Positions 36,241 to 46,150 of a stretch of DNA of 64,000 nucleotides are shown in pieces (positions within the stretch are counted from its first letter, which is position 1; every line of letters begins with the position of its first letter). The translations under genes and the position numbers were made by a program. The notes beneath the pieces were generated by a model that searched no databases, had not been told where the DNA came from, and saw nothing but the letters and a program-made list of their open reading frames with translations. Location: NCBI GenBank assembly GCA_019114985.1, contig DXEM01000031.1, positions 62,001 to 126,000 on the forward strand, in the 5' to 3' direction. Source of the DNA: Candidatus Anaerostipes excrementavium (GTDB lineage: Bacteria; Bacillota; Clostridia; Lachnospirales; Lachnospiraceae).

Positions 36241-37100
36241 TTCAGGCTGTTTGATCCAAATCGCTGATTGGCTTTTCTCCACTGGCTGGGGGATTGACCA
36301 TAGACGTTTTTAAATGCCCGTGAAAAATGAAGCTGGTTTTGATATCCAACAGATTTTCCAATTTCGTTGATTGACATATCGGATAGGCGAAGTAATTCGG
36401 AAGCTTGTTTCATCCGATAATAGATCAAAAATTGCTGAGGAGTTTTACGCACCGTTTCTTTGAATAGTTTTCCAAGATAACTTCGATTAAGATTGCAAAA
36501 TTGAGCAATGTCTTCAATCGTAATGGAACGCATATAATTTTGTTCAATAAAAGTAATCGCTTCCCGAATATAGAAATCTTTCACTTTGCTGGCGGATAGA
36601 TCTTTGGAATTAAATGAGGTTTTAATCAAAAGATCCAGGAACAAATACAGATGTCCGATTTGAGAGAGCGGCGATGCGGTATTGTCGTTTTTTACGATCG
36701 TTAGAAGCTCATTTTCAAATTGTGGATCTTTTTTGTCACTTCGGTAAATAGGGTGATCGATTGTCAGTCCTGCATTATCAAGATATTCTTTTGCTCTCAA
36801 TCCATCGAATTCGATCCAGGCATATTCCCAGGGATCATTTTCATCGGCAATATAAGTGTTGACTTGGCGAGGTGAGATCAGGAAACCTTGATGTTTTGAA
36901 ATCGAGCAGGTATGAGTATTGCCGGTAGAGTCTGTGGTATAAAGGACTCCTTTGCCATTCAAAATGTAATGAAAAAGATAATGATTCCGAATGACCGGAC
37001 CAAAAGAATGGGAAGGTTTGCAGCGTTCCCAGCCATATTGATACAGGGTAAGATCCATGTACTGCTCATTGGGGAAAATGTTAAAAATTAAATCGTCCAT
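36234..37100 (-). CDS. AraC family transcriptional regulator (RafR/MsmR-like)
   Basis: A 288-residue sugar-responsive regulator. The N-terminal cupin-like domain (residues 1-160) shows HYLFHYILNGKGVLY and a QGFLISPRQVNTY stretch; the C-terminal domain has two helix-turn-helix motifs (ITIEDIAQFCNLNRSYLGKLF and MSINEIGKSVGYQNQLHFSRAF) and the GQSPSQWRK signature. AAGGAGGG fixes the ATG at 37100. It diverges from the sugar importer and alpha-galactosidase genes and so most likely activates them in response to an alpha-galactoside. A minus-strand extended -10 lies at 37131-37139. Confidence 0.9.
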   Translation of the reverse strand: MDDLIFNIFPNEQYMDLTLYQYGWERCKPSHSFGPVIRNHYLFHYILNGKGVLYTTDSTGNTHTCSISKHQGFLISPRQVNTYIADENDPWEYAWIEFDGLRAKEYLDNAGLTIDHPIYRSDKKDPQFENELLTIVKNDNTASPLSQIGHLYLFLDLLIKTSFNSKDLSASKVKDFYIREAITFIEQNYMRSITIEDIAQFCNLNRSYLGKLFKETVRKTPQQFLIYYRMKQASELLRLSDMSINEIGKSVGYQNQLHFSRAFKNVYGQSPSQWRKANQRFGSNSLKK

Positions 37101-37130
37101 AGTGTGTCCCTCCTTTGCTGATATACCAAA

Positions 37131-37139
37131 ATTATAACA
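37131..37139 (-). promoter_or_regulatory. Extended -10 element of the AraC gene
   Basis: On the minus strand TG-t-TATAAT (complement of 37131-37139), about 30 bases before the ATG. Confidence 0.6.
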
Positions 37140-37220
37140 TATTATGCAATTTTTTTGTATATCTAGCATTTTGGTATATTTCACAAGTCCAAAGGTATTT
37201 ATGGCTATGTAGAAGATTGA

Positions 37221-37226
37221 TATAAT
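37221..37226 (+). promoter_or_regulatory. -10 element of the sugar-uptake operon
   Basis: A perfect TATAAT at 37221 has no good -35 at the expected distance (TTTATG), which fits a promoter that needs the divergent AraC activator. A leader of about 155 bases follows, including an imperfect CGAA-gcg-TTCG dyad. Confidence 0.55.
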
Positions 37227-37387
37227 TCTTGGTGAAAGTAAAGAGTATTTTAGTTATTTTACACAAAAATACGAAGCGTTCGGCCGATGCACTTACTTTG
37301 CGACAGTTCTTGACAACGAAAAAATGGAATATTTTATTTTGTTCTTTCAGCGTCCCACATAAAAATAAAGAAAAAGGAGGATATTTT

Positions 37388-38680
37388 GTGAAGAGTCTAA
37401 AGAAAATCATAGCCGTATGTTTGATAGGAATTATGACATTTTGCATGTGTGCATGCGGTAATTCATCATCCAAAGACGGCAAAACCCATCTTACGTTCCA
37501 GATTTGGGATGTGGCGCAGAAAAAGGGAATGCAGGCTGTTTGCGATGCGTACACCAAAAAACATCCGGATGTCTCCATCGAAGTTCAGGTAACAAGCTGG
37601 ACAGAGTATTGGACGAAACTGGAGGCAGCGGCGACCAGCAATAAGATGCCGGATATTTTCTGGATGCATACGAATGAGATCCTGAAGTATGCAGACTATG
37701 GAAAACTGGAAGATCTTTCAGACCTGTATGACGATGAAGACAAGGATTATTACAAGAAGCATTTTTCAGATATTTCTTTGAAGAATTCTCAAGGAAGTAA
37801 CGGACATATGTACGGTATTCCAAAAGATAAGGATACAGTATGTCTCGTGTATAATAAAGAAATGTTTGATGAAGCCGGAGTAAAATATCCGGATGAAAGC
37901 TGGACTTGGGATGATCTGACGGAAGCGTCAGAAAAGATTCACAAGAAAACCGGCAAATATGGATACATGGCATATGGAGACGATCAGTTAGGATATTGGA
38001 ATTTTGTTTATCAAAAAGGCGGATATATCCTTACAGATGATAAAGAAAAAGGCGGCTTTGACAATAAAGCAACGAAAGATGCCATGAAGTTCTATATCAA
38101 TCTGCAAAAAGAAGACTGGTGTCCGGATCAGAACTACTTCTCAGAAACATCACCAGGTACGGCATTCTTCTCAGAAGAAGGGGCCATGTTCTTTGAAGGA
38201 AACTGGAACCTTTTGGCAGAACTTGACAACTATCCGGAAATGGTAGGAAAATGGGATGTGGCCGTTCTTCCGAAATGCCCGGATCCGGTAAAAGGTGATG
38301 GAAGGGCAACAATTTCCAACGGTCTTAGCTATGCAACGAGTAAGACAGGCAAGAACAAGAAGATAGCAAAAGATTTCTTAAAATTCCTTGGAAGTGAAGA
38401 AGGACAGAGAATCCAGGGAGAATCCGGTGCAGCGATTCCGGCTTATGAAGGATTGGAAAGCACATGGATGAATGTATTTAAAAAGTATGATTATGTATTA
38501 GATGTACAAAAATGTGTTGATATGTTTGATTATGGCGTACAGAGCATTAACAATAAGTACCGCAGTGTTTGGAAGACAAAAGTTTCAGAAGAACTGCTTC
38601 GTATTTATTCCGGCAAAGTTTCCGTTGATAAGGGACTGAAAAACATGAATGAGTACATTAATACCGCAAAAGATGAATAA
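37388..38680 (+). CDS. Sugar ABC transporter substrate-binding lipoprotein
   Basis: A 430-residue family 1 solute-binding protein anchored outside the membrane. The start is GTG at 37388 with AAAGGAGG 7 bases upstream. The signal peptide (KSLKKIIAVCLIGIMTFCMCAC) ends in a lipobox with Cys near residue 23. The mature protein shows TFQIWDVAQKKGMQAVCDAY, MPDIFWMHTNEILKYADYG and GDGRATISNGLSYATSKTGK, typical of oligosaccharide binders. It heads the importer operon, with the two permeases directly after it. Confidence 0.93.
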   Translation: MKSLKKIIAVCLIGIMTFCMCACGNSSSKDGKTHLTFQIWDVAQKKGMQAVCDAYTKKHPDVSIEVQVTSWTEYWTKLEAAATSNKMPDIFWMHTNEILKYADYGKLEDLSDLYDDEDKDYYKKHFSDISLKNSQGSNGHMYGIPKDKDTVCLVYNKEMFDEAGVKYPDESWTWDDLTEASEKIHKKTGKYGYMAYGDDQLGYWNFVYQKGGYILTDDKEKGGFDNKATKDAMKFYINLQKEDWCPDQNYFSETSPGTAFFSEEGAMFFEGNWNLLAELDNYPEMVGKWDVAVLPKCPDPVKGDGRATISNGLSYATSKTGKNKKIAKDFLKFLGSEEGQRIQGESGAAIPAYEGLESTWMNVFKKYDYVLDVQKCVDMFDYGVQSINNKYRSVWKTKVSEELLRIYSGKVSVDKGLKNMNEYINTAKDE

Positions 38681-38697
38681 GAGGGAGGAGGGATATT

Positions 38698-39585
38698 ATG
38701 AAGAAAAAGAAAAACAGGCTTGCAAAATCAGAAAGTATGTGGGGCTATATCTTAGTGGCGCCGACGATTATCGGTCTTTTGGTCTTAAACTTTTATCCGT
38801 TTATCGACACATTAAAGTTAAGTTTTGCTAAGACACTGCCGTTTGGTCTCTACAAGATGCAGGGAATTGATAATTATGTCAAGATGTTTTCAGATCCTGA
38901 ATTTTGGAAAGCTACGTGGAATACGATCTATTTTTGTATTTTGACAGTACCGCTCGGAATTTTCCTTGCGTTAGTCGTAGCCATCATGCTGAATGCAAAA
39001 ATTAAAGGAAGGACAGCATTCCGTGCGATCTTTTTCCTTCCGATGATCGTTGCTCCAGCTGCAGTTGCAATGGTATGGAAATGGATGTTCAATACAGAAT
39101 ACGGAATTATCAATACAATCATCGGACATAACGTTAACTGGGTTACAGATCCGAAAATTATCATGATTACATGTGCGATTGTTGCGATTTGGAGTGCGAT
39201 CGGTTATGATGCGGTTCTGCTGCTGTCCGGACTTCAGAACATTTCGAAATCTTACTATGAAGCAGCCAGCTTGGACGGAGCCACAAAACTTCAGCAGTTT
39301 TTCCATATTACTCTGCCGATGGTATCTCCGACATTGTTCGTAGTTATGATCACCCGACTGATGGCTTCCCTGAAAGTCTACGATTTGATTTATATGATTG
39401 TAGAGGAAGCAAATCCGGTAATTAACGATGCACAGTCGCTGATGTATTTGTTCTACCGTGAATCCTTTATTGCAGGAAATAAAGGTCTCGGATCAGCCAT
39501 TGTTATCTGGACCGTGCTGTTGATCGGTATCGTAACGATTGTCCAATTCTGGGGACAGAAGAAATGGGTCAACTATGAAGTATAA
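38698..39585 (+). CDS. Sugar ABC transporter permease (MalF/UgpA-like)
   Basis: A 295-residue membrane protein with six predicted segments. The coupling motif that contacts the ATPase is in SKSYYEAASLDGATKLQQFFHITLPMVSP, the EAA loop of sugar importers. GGAGGAGG precedes the ATG. It pairs with the permease that follows 14 bases after its stop. Confidence 0.93.
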   Translation: MKKKKNRLAKSESMWGYILVAPTIIGLLVLNFYPFIDTLKLSFAKTLPFGLYKMQGIDNYVKMFSDPEFWKATWNTIYFCILTVPLGIFLALVVAIMLNAKIKGRTAFRAIFFLPMIVAPAAVAMVWKWMFNTEYGIINTIIGHNVNWVTDPKIIMITCAIVAIWSAIGYDAVLLLSGLQNISKSYYEAASLDGATKLQQFFHITLPMVSPTLFVVMITRLMASLKVYDLIYMIVEEANPVINDAQSLMYLFYRESFIAGNKGLGSAIVIWTVLLIGIVTIVQFWGQKKWVNYEV

Positions 39586-39599
39586 AAAGGGGTGATAGC

Positions 39600-40433
39600 A
39601 TGAAATCATTAGAGAAAAGTAAGAAAAGAAGGACAATCGGAATTTATGCATTTTTTGCCATCGGCTCCATTATTATGATTTTTCCATTTGTCTGGATGTT
39701 TTTAACAAGTTTTAAGACAGTTGCGGAAAGTATGCAGATTCCGCCGGATATTCTGCCAAAATCATGGTCACTGGACTCATTCAAAGATGCGCTGAACAGT
39801 TTGCCGTTTGCAGCATTATATAAAAATACGATTTTGTTAATTTTTTGGCGTGTTGTTTGTGCCGTTGTGTTTAGTTCCATGGCAGGATATGCATTTGCGA
39901 AATTAAAATTTAAAGGAAAAGAATTGCTGTTTGGAATTGTTCTCGTTCAGATGATGCTTCCATCACAGATTTTCATTATTCCTCAGTATCAGATGTTAGC
40001 GAAAGTGGGATTGACCAATACTGTTTTTGCATTGGTATTTCCGGGAATTGTCAGTGCGTTCGGAACATTTTTCCTAAGGCAGGCTTATATGGGAATTCCG
40101 GATGAAATCTCAGAGGCTGCATATTTGGACGGATGCAATCAATGGCAGACATTTACAAAAGTTATGGTACCGCTTACGACTTCATCCATGTCAGCGCTCG
40201 CCATCTTTACTGCGGTATTTGCATATGGCGATTTGATGTGGCCATTAATTGCAAATACAGATTTGAATATGATGACACTTTCTTCTGGTTTAGCAACTTT
40301 AAGAGGACAGTTCAGTACGAACTTCCCTGTTTTGATGGCGGGATCACTGCTTGCCATGATACCGATGATTATCTTGTATCTGATCTTCCAGAAACAGTTA
40401 ATTGAAGGTGTTGCCATGACAGGAGGCAAATAA
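39600..40433 (+). CDS. Sugar ABC transporter permease (MalG/UgpE-like)
   Basis: A 277-residue membrane protein with six predicted segments and the EAA loop EISEAAYLDGCNQWQTFTKVMVPL. FVWMFLTSFKT near the N-terminus and the C-terminal QKQLIEGVAMTGGK (the family ends in VxGxxKG-like sequence) are typical. It completes the membrane part of the importer and is followed 26 bases on by the alpha-galactosidase. Confidence 0.93.
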   Translation: MKSLEKSKKRRTIGIYAFFAIGSIIMIFPFVWMFLTSFKTVAESMQIPPDILPKSWSLDSFKDALNSLPFAALYKNTILLIFWRVVCAVVFSSMAGYAFAKLKFKGKELLFGIVLVQMMLPSQIFIIPQYQMLAKVGLTNTVFALVFPGIVSAFGTFFLRQAYMGIPDEISEAAYLDGCNQWQTFTKVMVPLTTSSMSALAIFTAVFAYGDLMWPLIANTDLNMMTLSSGLATLRGQFSTNFPVLMAGSLLAMIPMIILYLIFQKQLIEGVAMTGGK

Positions 40434-40459
40434 AAAACTTTTAACGGAGGCTTAAAATT

Positions 40460-42670
40460 ATGTCAGTCAGATATGTAGAAGACAAAAAAACGTTTATTTT
40501 ACAAACCAATCATTGTACCTATCAAATGAAAATCAGCGATTATGACTATTTGCTGCATTTATACTATGGGGAACGAATCGATGATGAGGATTTGAGTTAT
40601 TTGATTCAGCCACAGGATCGTGGATTTTCACCAAATCCAAATGAGGTAGGAAACGACAGGACTTTTTCTTTGGATGTGTTTCCGCAGGAATTCTCCAGTG
40701 ACGGCTGCTGTGATTATAGAATCAGCAGCATTGAAGTAAAGAACGGAGATGGAAGTTATGCTTTTCTTGGAAAAGTAACGGATTATAAAATATATCCTGG
40801 TAAATATCATTTAGAGGGATTACCGACATTGTTCCCTTCTGAAAATGATACGGTAGATACATTGGAAATCTGGCTGAAAGACGTCTCCTCAAAAGTGACA
40901 GTCATACTGTGTTACAGCGTGTTCGAAGAAAAAGATATTATTACAAGGGCTGTGAAGGTATTAAACGAAAGTGAAAATACGATGTACTTGAATCGGATTA
41001 TGTCCGCTACGATAGATTTTATGGAATCTGATTTTGATTTCGTTCATTTTGACGGAAGACATACGATGGAACGGAATCTTACCAGAGAACCAATTGCGTA
41101 TGGGGTACAGAGTGTTGGAAGCGCGCGTGGTGCATCCAGTCATCAGCATAATCCTTTTGTGATCTTATGTGATCATAATGCCAATGAAGATGTGGGAAAC
41201 TGCTATGGATTTTCCTTTGTGTACAGCGGAAACTTCCGGTGCGAAGTGGAAAAGGATCAGTTTGATCAAACCAGGATTCAGTTTGGAATCAATCCGAAAG
41301 GATTTTCGTATCAATTAAAATCCGGAGAGAAATTTACTGCGCCGGAGGTTGTGCTGGCCTATTCTAGTCAAGGCTTTTCAAAATTGTCTCATCTGTACCA
41401 CGATGTATTTCGGGAAAACCTGTGCAGAAGTCCATGGGTGAACAAAATGCGACCGGTGGTAATCAACAGCTGGGAAGCGACATATTTTGATTTCGATGAT
41501 GAAAAATTGCTTGATATTGCTAAGAAGTCCGTAGATATGGGAGTTGACCTTTTCGTGCTGGATGATGGATGGTTCGGAAAAAGAGACAGCGACAGTTCAG
41601 GATTAGGCGATTGGAAAGTAAATACGAAAAAGATAAAAAGAGGCCTAAAGGGATTGGCTGACGAAATCAACAAAATGGGCCTGAAATTCGGACTTTGGAT
41701 CGAACCGGAGATGGTATCGGAAGACAGTGATTTGTATCGGACGCATCCGGACTGGTGTCTTACGATTCCGGGCCGTGCGGCAACCAGAGGACGTTACCAG
41801 CTGGTTTTGGATCTGTCCAGAAAAGATGTCTGTGATTACATTATCAGAGAAATCAATCAGGTATTGGAAAGCGCCAATATCGAATACATCAAGTGGGATA
41901 TGAACCGCAATATAACCGAAGTGTGGTCCCATGTAGTGGAACCTGAAAAGCAGGGAGAGATCTATCACCGCTATATTTTAGGGCTGTACTATATCATGGA
42001 TCATATTATCCTGGAACATCCGAATATCTTGTTTGGCGGATGTGCAGGCGGCGGCGGACGATTTGATCCGGGAATGCTTTACTATCATCCACAGATTTGG
42101 TGCAGCGATAATACGGATGCAGTGAACCGTCTCATGATCCAGTACGGAACTTCGTTTGCCTATCCGATTTCTACGATCGAGTCTCATGTATCGGTTTGTC
42201 CGAATCATCAGACAGGACGATCCGTTTCCCTGGAAACAAGAGGTGTCGTAGCAATGGACGGTATATTCGGCTTCGAATTGGATTCTACGAAAATGGCGGA
42301 AGAAGACAAAGAAATCTGCAGAAAACAATCAGAGTTTTATAAAAAGCATTATGACCTGATCGTCAAAGGAGACTACTATCGATTGACAGATCCTTTTGAA
42401 AACAAAGAATATGCAGCATGGCAGCATGTATCAAAAGATCAGAAGGAAGCCCTGGTAAGTCTGGTCTTAACAGAAAAAGAACCTAATGCGCCGCAGCGCT
42501 ACTTAAGATTTAAAGGTTTAGACAGTACAGCGTTCTATCATATTGCAGGAGATGACAGGACGTATTCCGGAAAAGTACTTATGACAGTCGGAGTACCAAT
42601 TCCGAATTTGGCACAATATGAATCCATCCAGTATTATTTAAAAAAGATAGAGGAGGGAAAAAATGGGTGA
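40460..42670 (+). CDS. Alpha-galactosidase, glycoside hydrolase family 36
   Basis: A 736-residue cytoplasmic enzyme without signal peptide. The N-terminal beta-supersandwich (residues 1-325) precedes the catalytic barrel with LDDGWFGKRDSD, GLWIEPEMVSEDSDLY, the nucleophile Asp in YIKWDMNR and the acid/base Asp in WCSDNTDAVNRL, then SHVSVCPNHQTGR. Length fits GH36 subgroup I tetrameric enzymes. It would release galactose from melibiose, raffinose or stachyose after uptake by the adjacent importer. Its end overlaps the next gene by 8 bases. Confidence 0.95.
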   Translation: MSVRYVEDKKTFILQTNHCTYQMKISDYDYLLHLYYGERIDDEDLSYLIQPQDRGFSPNPNEVGNDRTFSLDVFPQEFSSDGCCDYRISSIEVKNGDGSYAFLGKVTDYKIYPGKYHLEGLPTLFPSENDTVDTLEIWLKDVSSKVTVILCYSVFEEKDIITRAVKVLNESENTMYLNRIMSATIDFMESDFDFVHFDGRHTMERNLTREPIAYGVQSVGSARGASSHQHNPFVILCDHNANEDVGNCYGFSFVYSGNFRCEVEKDQFDQTRIQFGINPKGFSYQLKSGEKFTAPEVVLAYSSQGFSKLSHLYHDVFRENLCRSPWVNKMRPVVINSWEATYFDFDDEKLLDIAKKSVDMGVDLFVLDDGWFGKRDSDSSGLGDWKVNTKKIKRGLKGLADEINKMGLKFGLWIEPEMVSEDSDLYRTHPDWCLTIPGRAATRGRYQLVLDLSRKDVCDYIIREINQVLESANIEYIKWDMNRNITEVWSHVVEPEKQGEIYHRYILGLYYIMDHIILEHPNILFGGCAGGGGRFDPGMLYYHPQIWCSDNTDAVNRLMIQYGTSFAYPISTIESHVSVCPNHQTGRSVSLETRGVVAMDGIFGFELDSTKMAEEDKEICRKQSEFYKKHYDLIVKGDYYRLTDPFENKEYAAWQHVSKDQKEALVSLVLTEKEPNAPQRYLRFKGLDSTAFYHIAGDDRTYSGKVLMTVGVPIPNLAQYESIQYYLKKIEEGKNG

Positions 42671-43124
42671 TGTTGTATTAGAATGGGTAACCCCCTATAT
42701 CCTTACACAAAAAAGACGCTTGATCAAAGCAATCACACTTTCGGCAGCCGTTGTTTTTACGATTGATGCGATCTTGTTTATGCCTATTTTCTGGTTTATT
42801 GTGATACCGATTTGGCTCGTAGAGTTCTTTGTATTTCGGAATTGGAAATATGAATATGAGTACGTCTATGTAAACGGCGATTTTGAGATATCAAAGATTA
42901 TCCGAAAATGTAAAAGAAAACTGGCGTTCCATGGAGATCGGAAAGATATGGAATATATTGTAAAAGGACGTCAGGAAGAAACCGGCATGACGGCTGTGGA
43001 TTATACGTCCGGAGTACCAGGAGCACCTGTGTATACGATGAAGATTAACGGACAGCTGATTTATTTTGAGCCGACACAAGAGTTTATTGATGAAATGAAG
43101 AATTACCACAAAGTAAGATTCTAA
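42663..43124 (+). CDS. Small membrane protein (DUF6106-like)
   Basis: A 153-residue protein with two close membrane segments (about residues 22-40 and 43-60) and a cytoplasmic beta-rich domain beginning YEYEYVYVNGDFEISKII, which resembles PH-like folds and the DUF6106 family common in Lachnospiraceae. Function unknown. GGAGGG lies just before the ATG, inside the end of the alpha-galactosidase gene. Its place in the middle of the sugar operon is unexplained. Confidence 0.7.
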   Translation: MGDVVLEWVTPYILTQKRRLIKAITLSAAVVFTIDAILFMPIFWFIVIPIWLVEFFVFRNWKYEYEYVYVNGDFEISKIIRKCKRKLAFHGDRKDMEYIVKGRQEETGMTAVDYTSGVPGAPVYTMKINGQLIYFEPTQEFIDEMKNYHKVRF

Positions 43125-43141
43125 AAAATGGAGGAGAAAAG

Positions 43142-44251
43142 ATGGCGAATTTATCTTTAAAGAATATATGCAAAGAATATCCAAATGGTTTTAAAGCGGT
43201 CAAAGATTTTAATTTGGAAATCGCAGATCAGGAATTTATTATTTTTGTTGGTCCTTCCGGGTGCGGAAAATCAACAACACTTCGTATGATTGCAGGATTG
43301 GAAGATATTTCTTCCGGTGAATTTAAGATTGATGACGTTCTGATGAACGATGTAGAGCCAAAAGATCGAGATATCGCAATGGTATTCCAAAATTATGCAT
43401 TATATCCGCATATGACGGTTTATGATAATATGGCATTTGGATTAAAACTGAGAAAAACGCCAAAAGATCAGATTGACAAAATGGTAAGAGATGCGGCAAA
43501 GATCCTTGATCTGGAAAAATTATTGGATCGTAAGCCGAGAGCTTTATCCGGAGGACAGAGACAGCGTGTGGCAATGGGAAGAGCTATTGTAAGAAATCCA
43601 AAAGTATTCCTGATGGATGAGCCTTTGTCTAACTTGGATGCAAAATTACGTGTTCAGATGCGTACAGAAATTTCTAAGCTTCATAAACGCTTGGGAGCAA
43701 CGATCATTTATGTAACACATGATCAGACAGAGGCTATGACTCTGGGAACAAGAATCGTTGTTATGAAAGATGGAGTGATCCAGCAGGTAGACAGTCCGCA
43801 GAATTTATATAACGAACCATGCAATTTATTTGTAGCGGGATTCATCGGTTCTCCGCAGATGAACTTCATTGACGCAAAATGCTGCAAAGAAGGAGAAGAG
43901 GTATATCTGGATGCAGCAGGCGCCAAAATCCCTCTGCCGAAGAACAAAGCAAAGAAATTGACTGACGGAGGATATATCGGAAAAAGTGTGATTGCCGGTA
44001 TCCGTCCGGAAGACGTAACGGAAGGAAAAGTTACGGATCCGGAAAATCAGGCTGCGATCAAAGGAAAGATCAATGTATACGAATTATTGGGAGCAGATGT
44101 GTGCCTTTATTTTGAAATGGGCAGCAATCAGATGACAGCGAAAGTCAGCTCTCAAACAAAAGCCAGACAGGGTGATGTGATTGATTTTGTTCTGGATGTA
44201 AATAAATTACACGTATTTGATAAAGAAACGGAAAAAACGATTACAAATTAA
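43142..44251 (+). CDS. Sugar ABC transporter ATP-binding protein (MsmK/UgpC type)
   Basis: A 369-residue ATPase with Walker A GPSGCGKST, Q loop VFQNYALYPHMTV, signature LSGGQRQRVAMGRAI, Walker B VFLMDEPLSNLDAKL and the H-loop His in VTHDQTEAMTLG. The C-terminal third is the OB/TOBE domain of carbohydrate ATPases. In related bacteria one MsmK-type ATPase can serve several importers. Here it lies in the operon but two genes after the permeases. GGAGGAG precedes the ATG. Confidence 0.95.
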   Translation: MANLSLKNICKEYPNGFKAVKDFNLEIADQEFIIFVGPSGCGKSTTLRMIAGLEDISSGEFKIDDVLMNDVEPKDRDIAMVFQNYALYPHMTVYDNMAFGLKLRKTPKDQIDKMVRDAAKILDLEKLLDRKPRALSGGQRQRVAMGRAIVRNPKVFLMDEPLSNLDAKLRVQMRTEISKLHKRLGATIIYVTHDQTEAMTLGTRIVVMKDGVIQQVDSPQNLYNEPCNLFVAGFIGSPQMNFIDAKCCKEGEEVYLDAAGAKIPLPKNKAKKLTDGGYIGKSVIAGIRPEDVTEGKVTDPENQAAIKGKINVYELLGADVCLYFEMGSNQMTAKVSSQTKARQGDVIDFVLDVNKLHVFDKETEKTITN

Positions 44252-44269
44252 TTAGCAGGAGCAATGCTT

Positions 44270-46111
44270 ATGAAACAAGAATTAGAGTATGAAAGAAGGT
44301 TCCAACGGCATTATGATGAATTGAAATGGCTCTATTGCGAATTATATGAAGGCGGGATGCCATTTTTCGAGGACTTATGCGAAAAAATGCGAAAAAAGTA
44401 CCAGTATAGGAGAAGAGATTTAAAAGAACTTGATCGAGAGAGAGAAAGTCATCCGGATTGGTACAAGGGCAATGATATTCTTGGTATGATGATGTATACA
44501 GATGCGTTTGCAGGTAATCTTCAAGGTGTGGAAAGCAAGTTGGATTATTTGGAAGAGTGTGGTGTAAATTATCTTCATCTTATGCCGCTTTTATCTTCAC
44601 CAAAGGGGAAAAGTGACGGCGGTTATGCCGTAGCGGATTTCACAAAAGTACAGCCGGAACTTGGAACCATGAGAGATTTGGCGAATTTGACAAAATCATG
44701 TCATCAAAAGGGGATCAGCGTTTGTCTGGATTTTGTTATGAATCATACGTCAGAAGATCACGAATGGGCCCAAAGAGCAAGAGCCGGAGAACCAGAATAT
44801 CAGCAGCGCTATTTTATGTATGATACCTATGACATACCGGGACAGTTCGAAGAAACTTGTCCGCAGGTTTTCCCGACAACTGCTCCGGGAAACTTCACAT
44901 GGCTTGAGGATCAGAGAAAACATGTGATGACAACGTTCTATCCGTATCAGTGGGATTTAAATTATGCAAATCCGGTTGTCTTTAATGAAATGACCAACTA
45001 TATGCTGAATCTGACAAATCAGGGAATCGATATTATCCGCTTGGATGCGGTTCCATATATCTGGAAAGAATTAGGCACCACGTGCCGAAATCTTCCGCAG
45101 GTACATACCATTGTGCGAATGATGCGTATGATTTGTGAGATCGTATGCCCGGGTGTGCTGCTGCTTGGAGAAGTCGTGATGGAGCCGGAAAAGGTCGTTC
45201 CTTATTTCGGTACGGTGGAAAAGCCGGAATGTCATATGTTATACAATGTAACAACGATGGCATCCACATGGCATACGGTAGCAACAAAAGATGTATCTTT
45301 ATTAAAACATCAAATGGATATTGTAAACCAGCTTCCGAAAGAATATATTTTCCTCAATTATCTGAGATGCCACGATGATATCGGCTGGGGCCTGGATTAC
45401 GAGTTCCTGAAAAAGTTCAAGATCAAAGAAGTACCGCATAAGAAATTCTTAAATGACTTTTTCCTTGGACATTATCCGGGGTCAATATCAAGAGGAGAAT
45501 TGTATAATGATGATCCAAGACTGGGAGATGCAAGACTTTGCGGCACAACAGCCTCATTATGCGGAATCCAGGGAGCTTTAGAATATCATGATTCGTATTC
45601 TATGGAGCAGGCAGTACAAAAAGTAAAAATGCTTCATGGATATATGCTGACACAATCAGGAATCCCGGTGATTTACAGCGGTGATGAGATCGGCCAGTGC
45701 AACGATTCAGATTACAGGCAAGACCCGGAAAAAGCGCCTGACTCCAGGTATCTTCATAGAGGAAAATTCCAGTGGGATTTGGCAGAATTAAGGGAACAAG
45801 AAGGAACATACCAATACGATATTTTCCATGCGATTCGTCAAATGGAAACCATTCGAAAAGAACATTCTGTTTTCCTGAATCAGGCGGGAGTTAGAAGTTT
45901 AGAAACTTACGATCCTGCGATTTTATGTCTGGTACGGGAATATGATGGAAATAAATTAATTGCTTTATTTAACTTTAGTTCAGAAGAGAAAACAGCTTGG
46001 ATTCATGAAGAAGGAATGTACAGCGATCTTTTGACAGGCTCAGAAATGAGCGGAACCAATGTTGTCATACAGCCATATGGAATCTTATGGCTTATGAACC
46101 ATAAATTATAA
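44270..46111 (+). CDS. GH13 amylosucrase-like / sucrose-cleaving enzyme
   Basis: A 613-residue alpha-amylase-fold enzyme. The helical N-terminal domain (residues 1-65) and the catalytic residues Asp259 (IIRLDAVPYIWK), Glu301 (LLLGEVVM) and Asp369 (LRCHDDIGWG) match amylosucrase and sucrose hydrolase (GH13 subfamily 4). It has no signal peptide. Amylosucrase makes glucan from sucrose, whereas close relatives just hydrolyse sucrose; sequence reading alone cannot decide. Next to an alpha-galactosidase it would act on the sucrose left from raffinose. CAGGAG 8 bases upstream favours the ATG at 44270 over 44264. Confidence 0.85.
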   Translation: MKQELEYERRFQRHYDELKWLYCELYEGGMPFFEDLCEKMRKKYQYRRRDLKELDRERESHPDWYKGNDILGMMMYTDAFAGNLQGVESKLDYLEECGVNYLHLMPLLSSPKGKSDGGYAVADFTKVQPELGTMRDLANLTKSCHQKGISVCLDFVMNHTSEDHEWAQRARAGEPEYQQRYFMYDTYDIPGQFEETCPQVFPTTAPGNFTWLEDQRKHVMTTFYPYQWDLNYANPVVFNEMTNYMLNLTNQGIDIIRLDAVPYIWKELGTTCRNLPQVHTIVRMMRMICEIVCPGVLLLGEVVMEPEKVVPYFGTVEKPECHMLYNVTTMASTWHTVATKDVSLLKHQMDIVNQLPKEYIFLNYLRCHDDIGWGLDYEFLKKFKIKEVPHKKFLNDFFLGHYPGSISRGELYNDDPRLGDARLCGTTASLCGIQGALEYHDSYSMEQAVQKVKMLHGYMLTQSGIPVIYSGDEIGQCNDSDYRQDPEKAPDSRYLHRGKFQWDLAELREQEGTYQYDIFHAIRQMETIRKEHSVFLNQAGVRSLETYDPAILCLVREYDGNKLIALFNFSSEEKTAWIHEEGMYSDLLTGSEMSGTNVVIQPYGILWLMNHKL

Positions 46112-46150
46112 CTCTTTCTTACGTATGCGATAACAAGCAAACGTAGAGGA

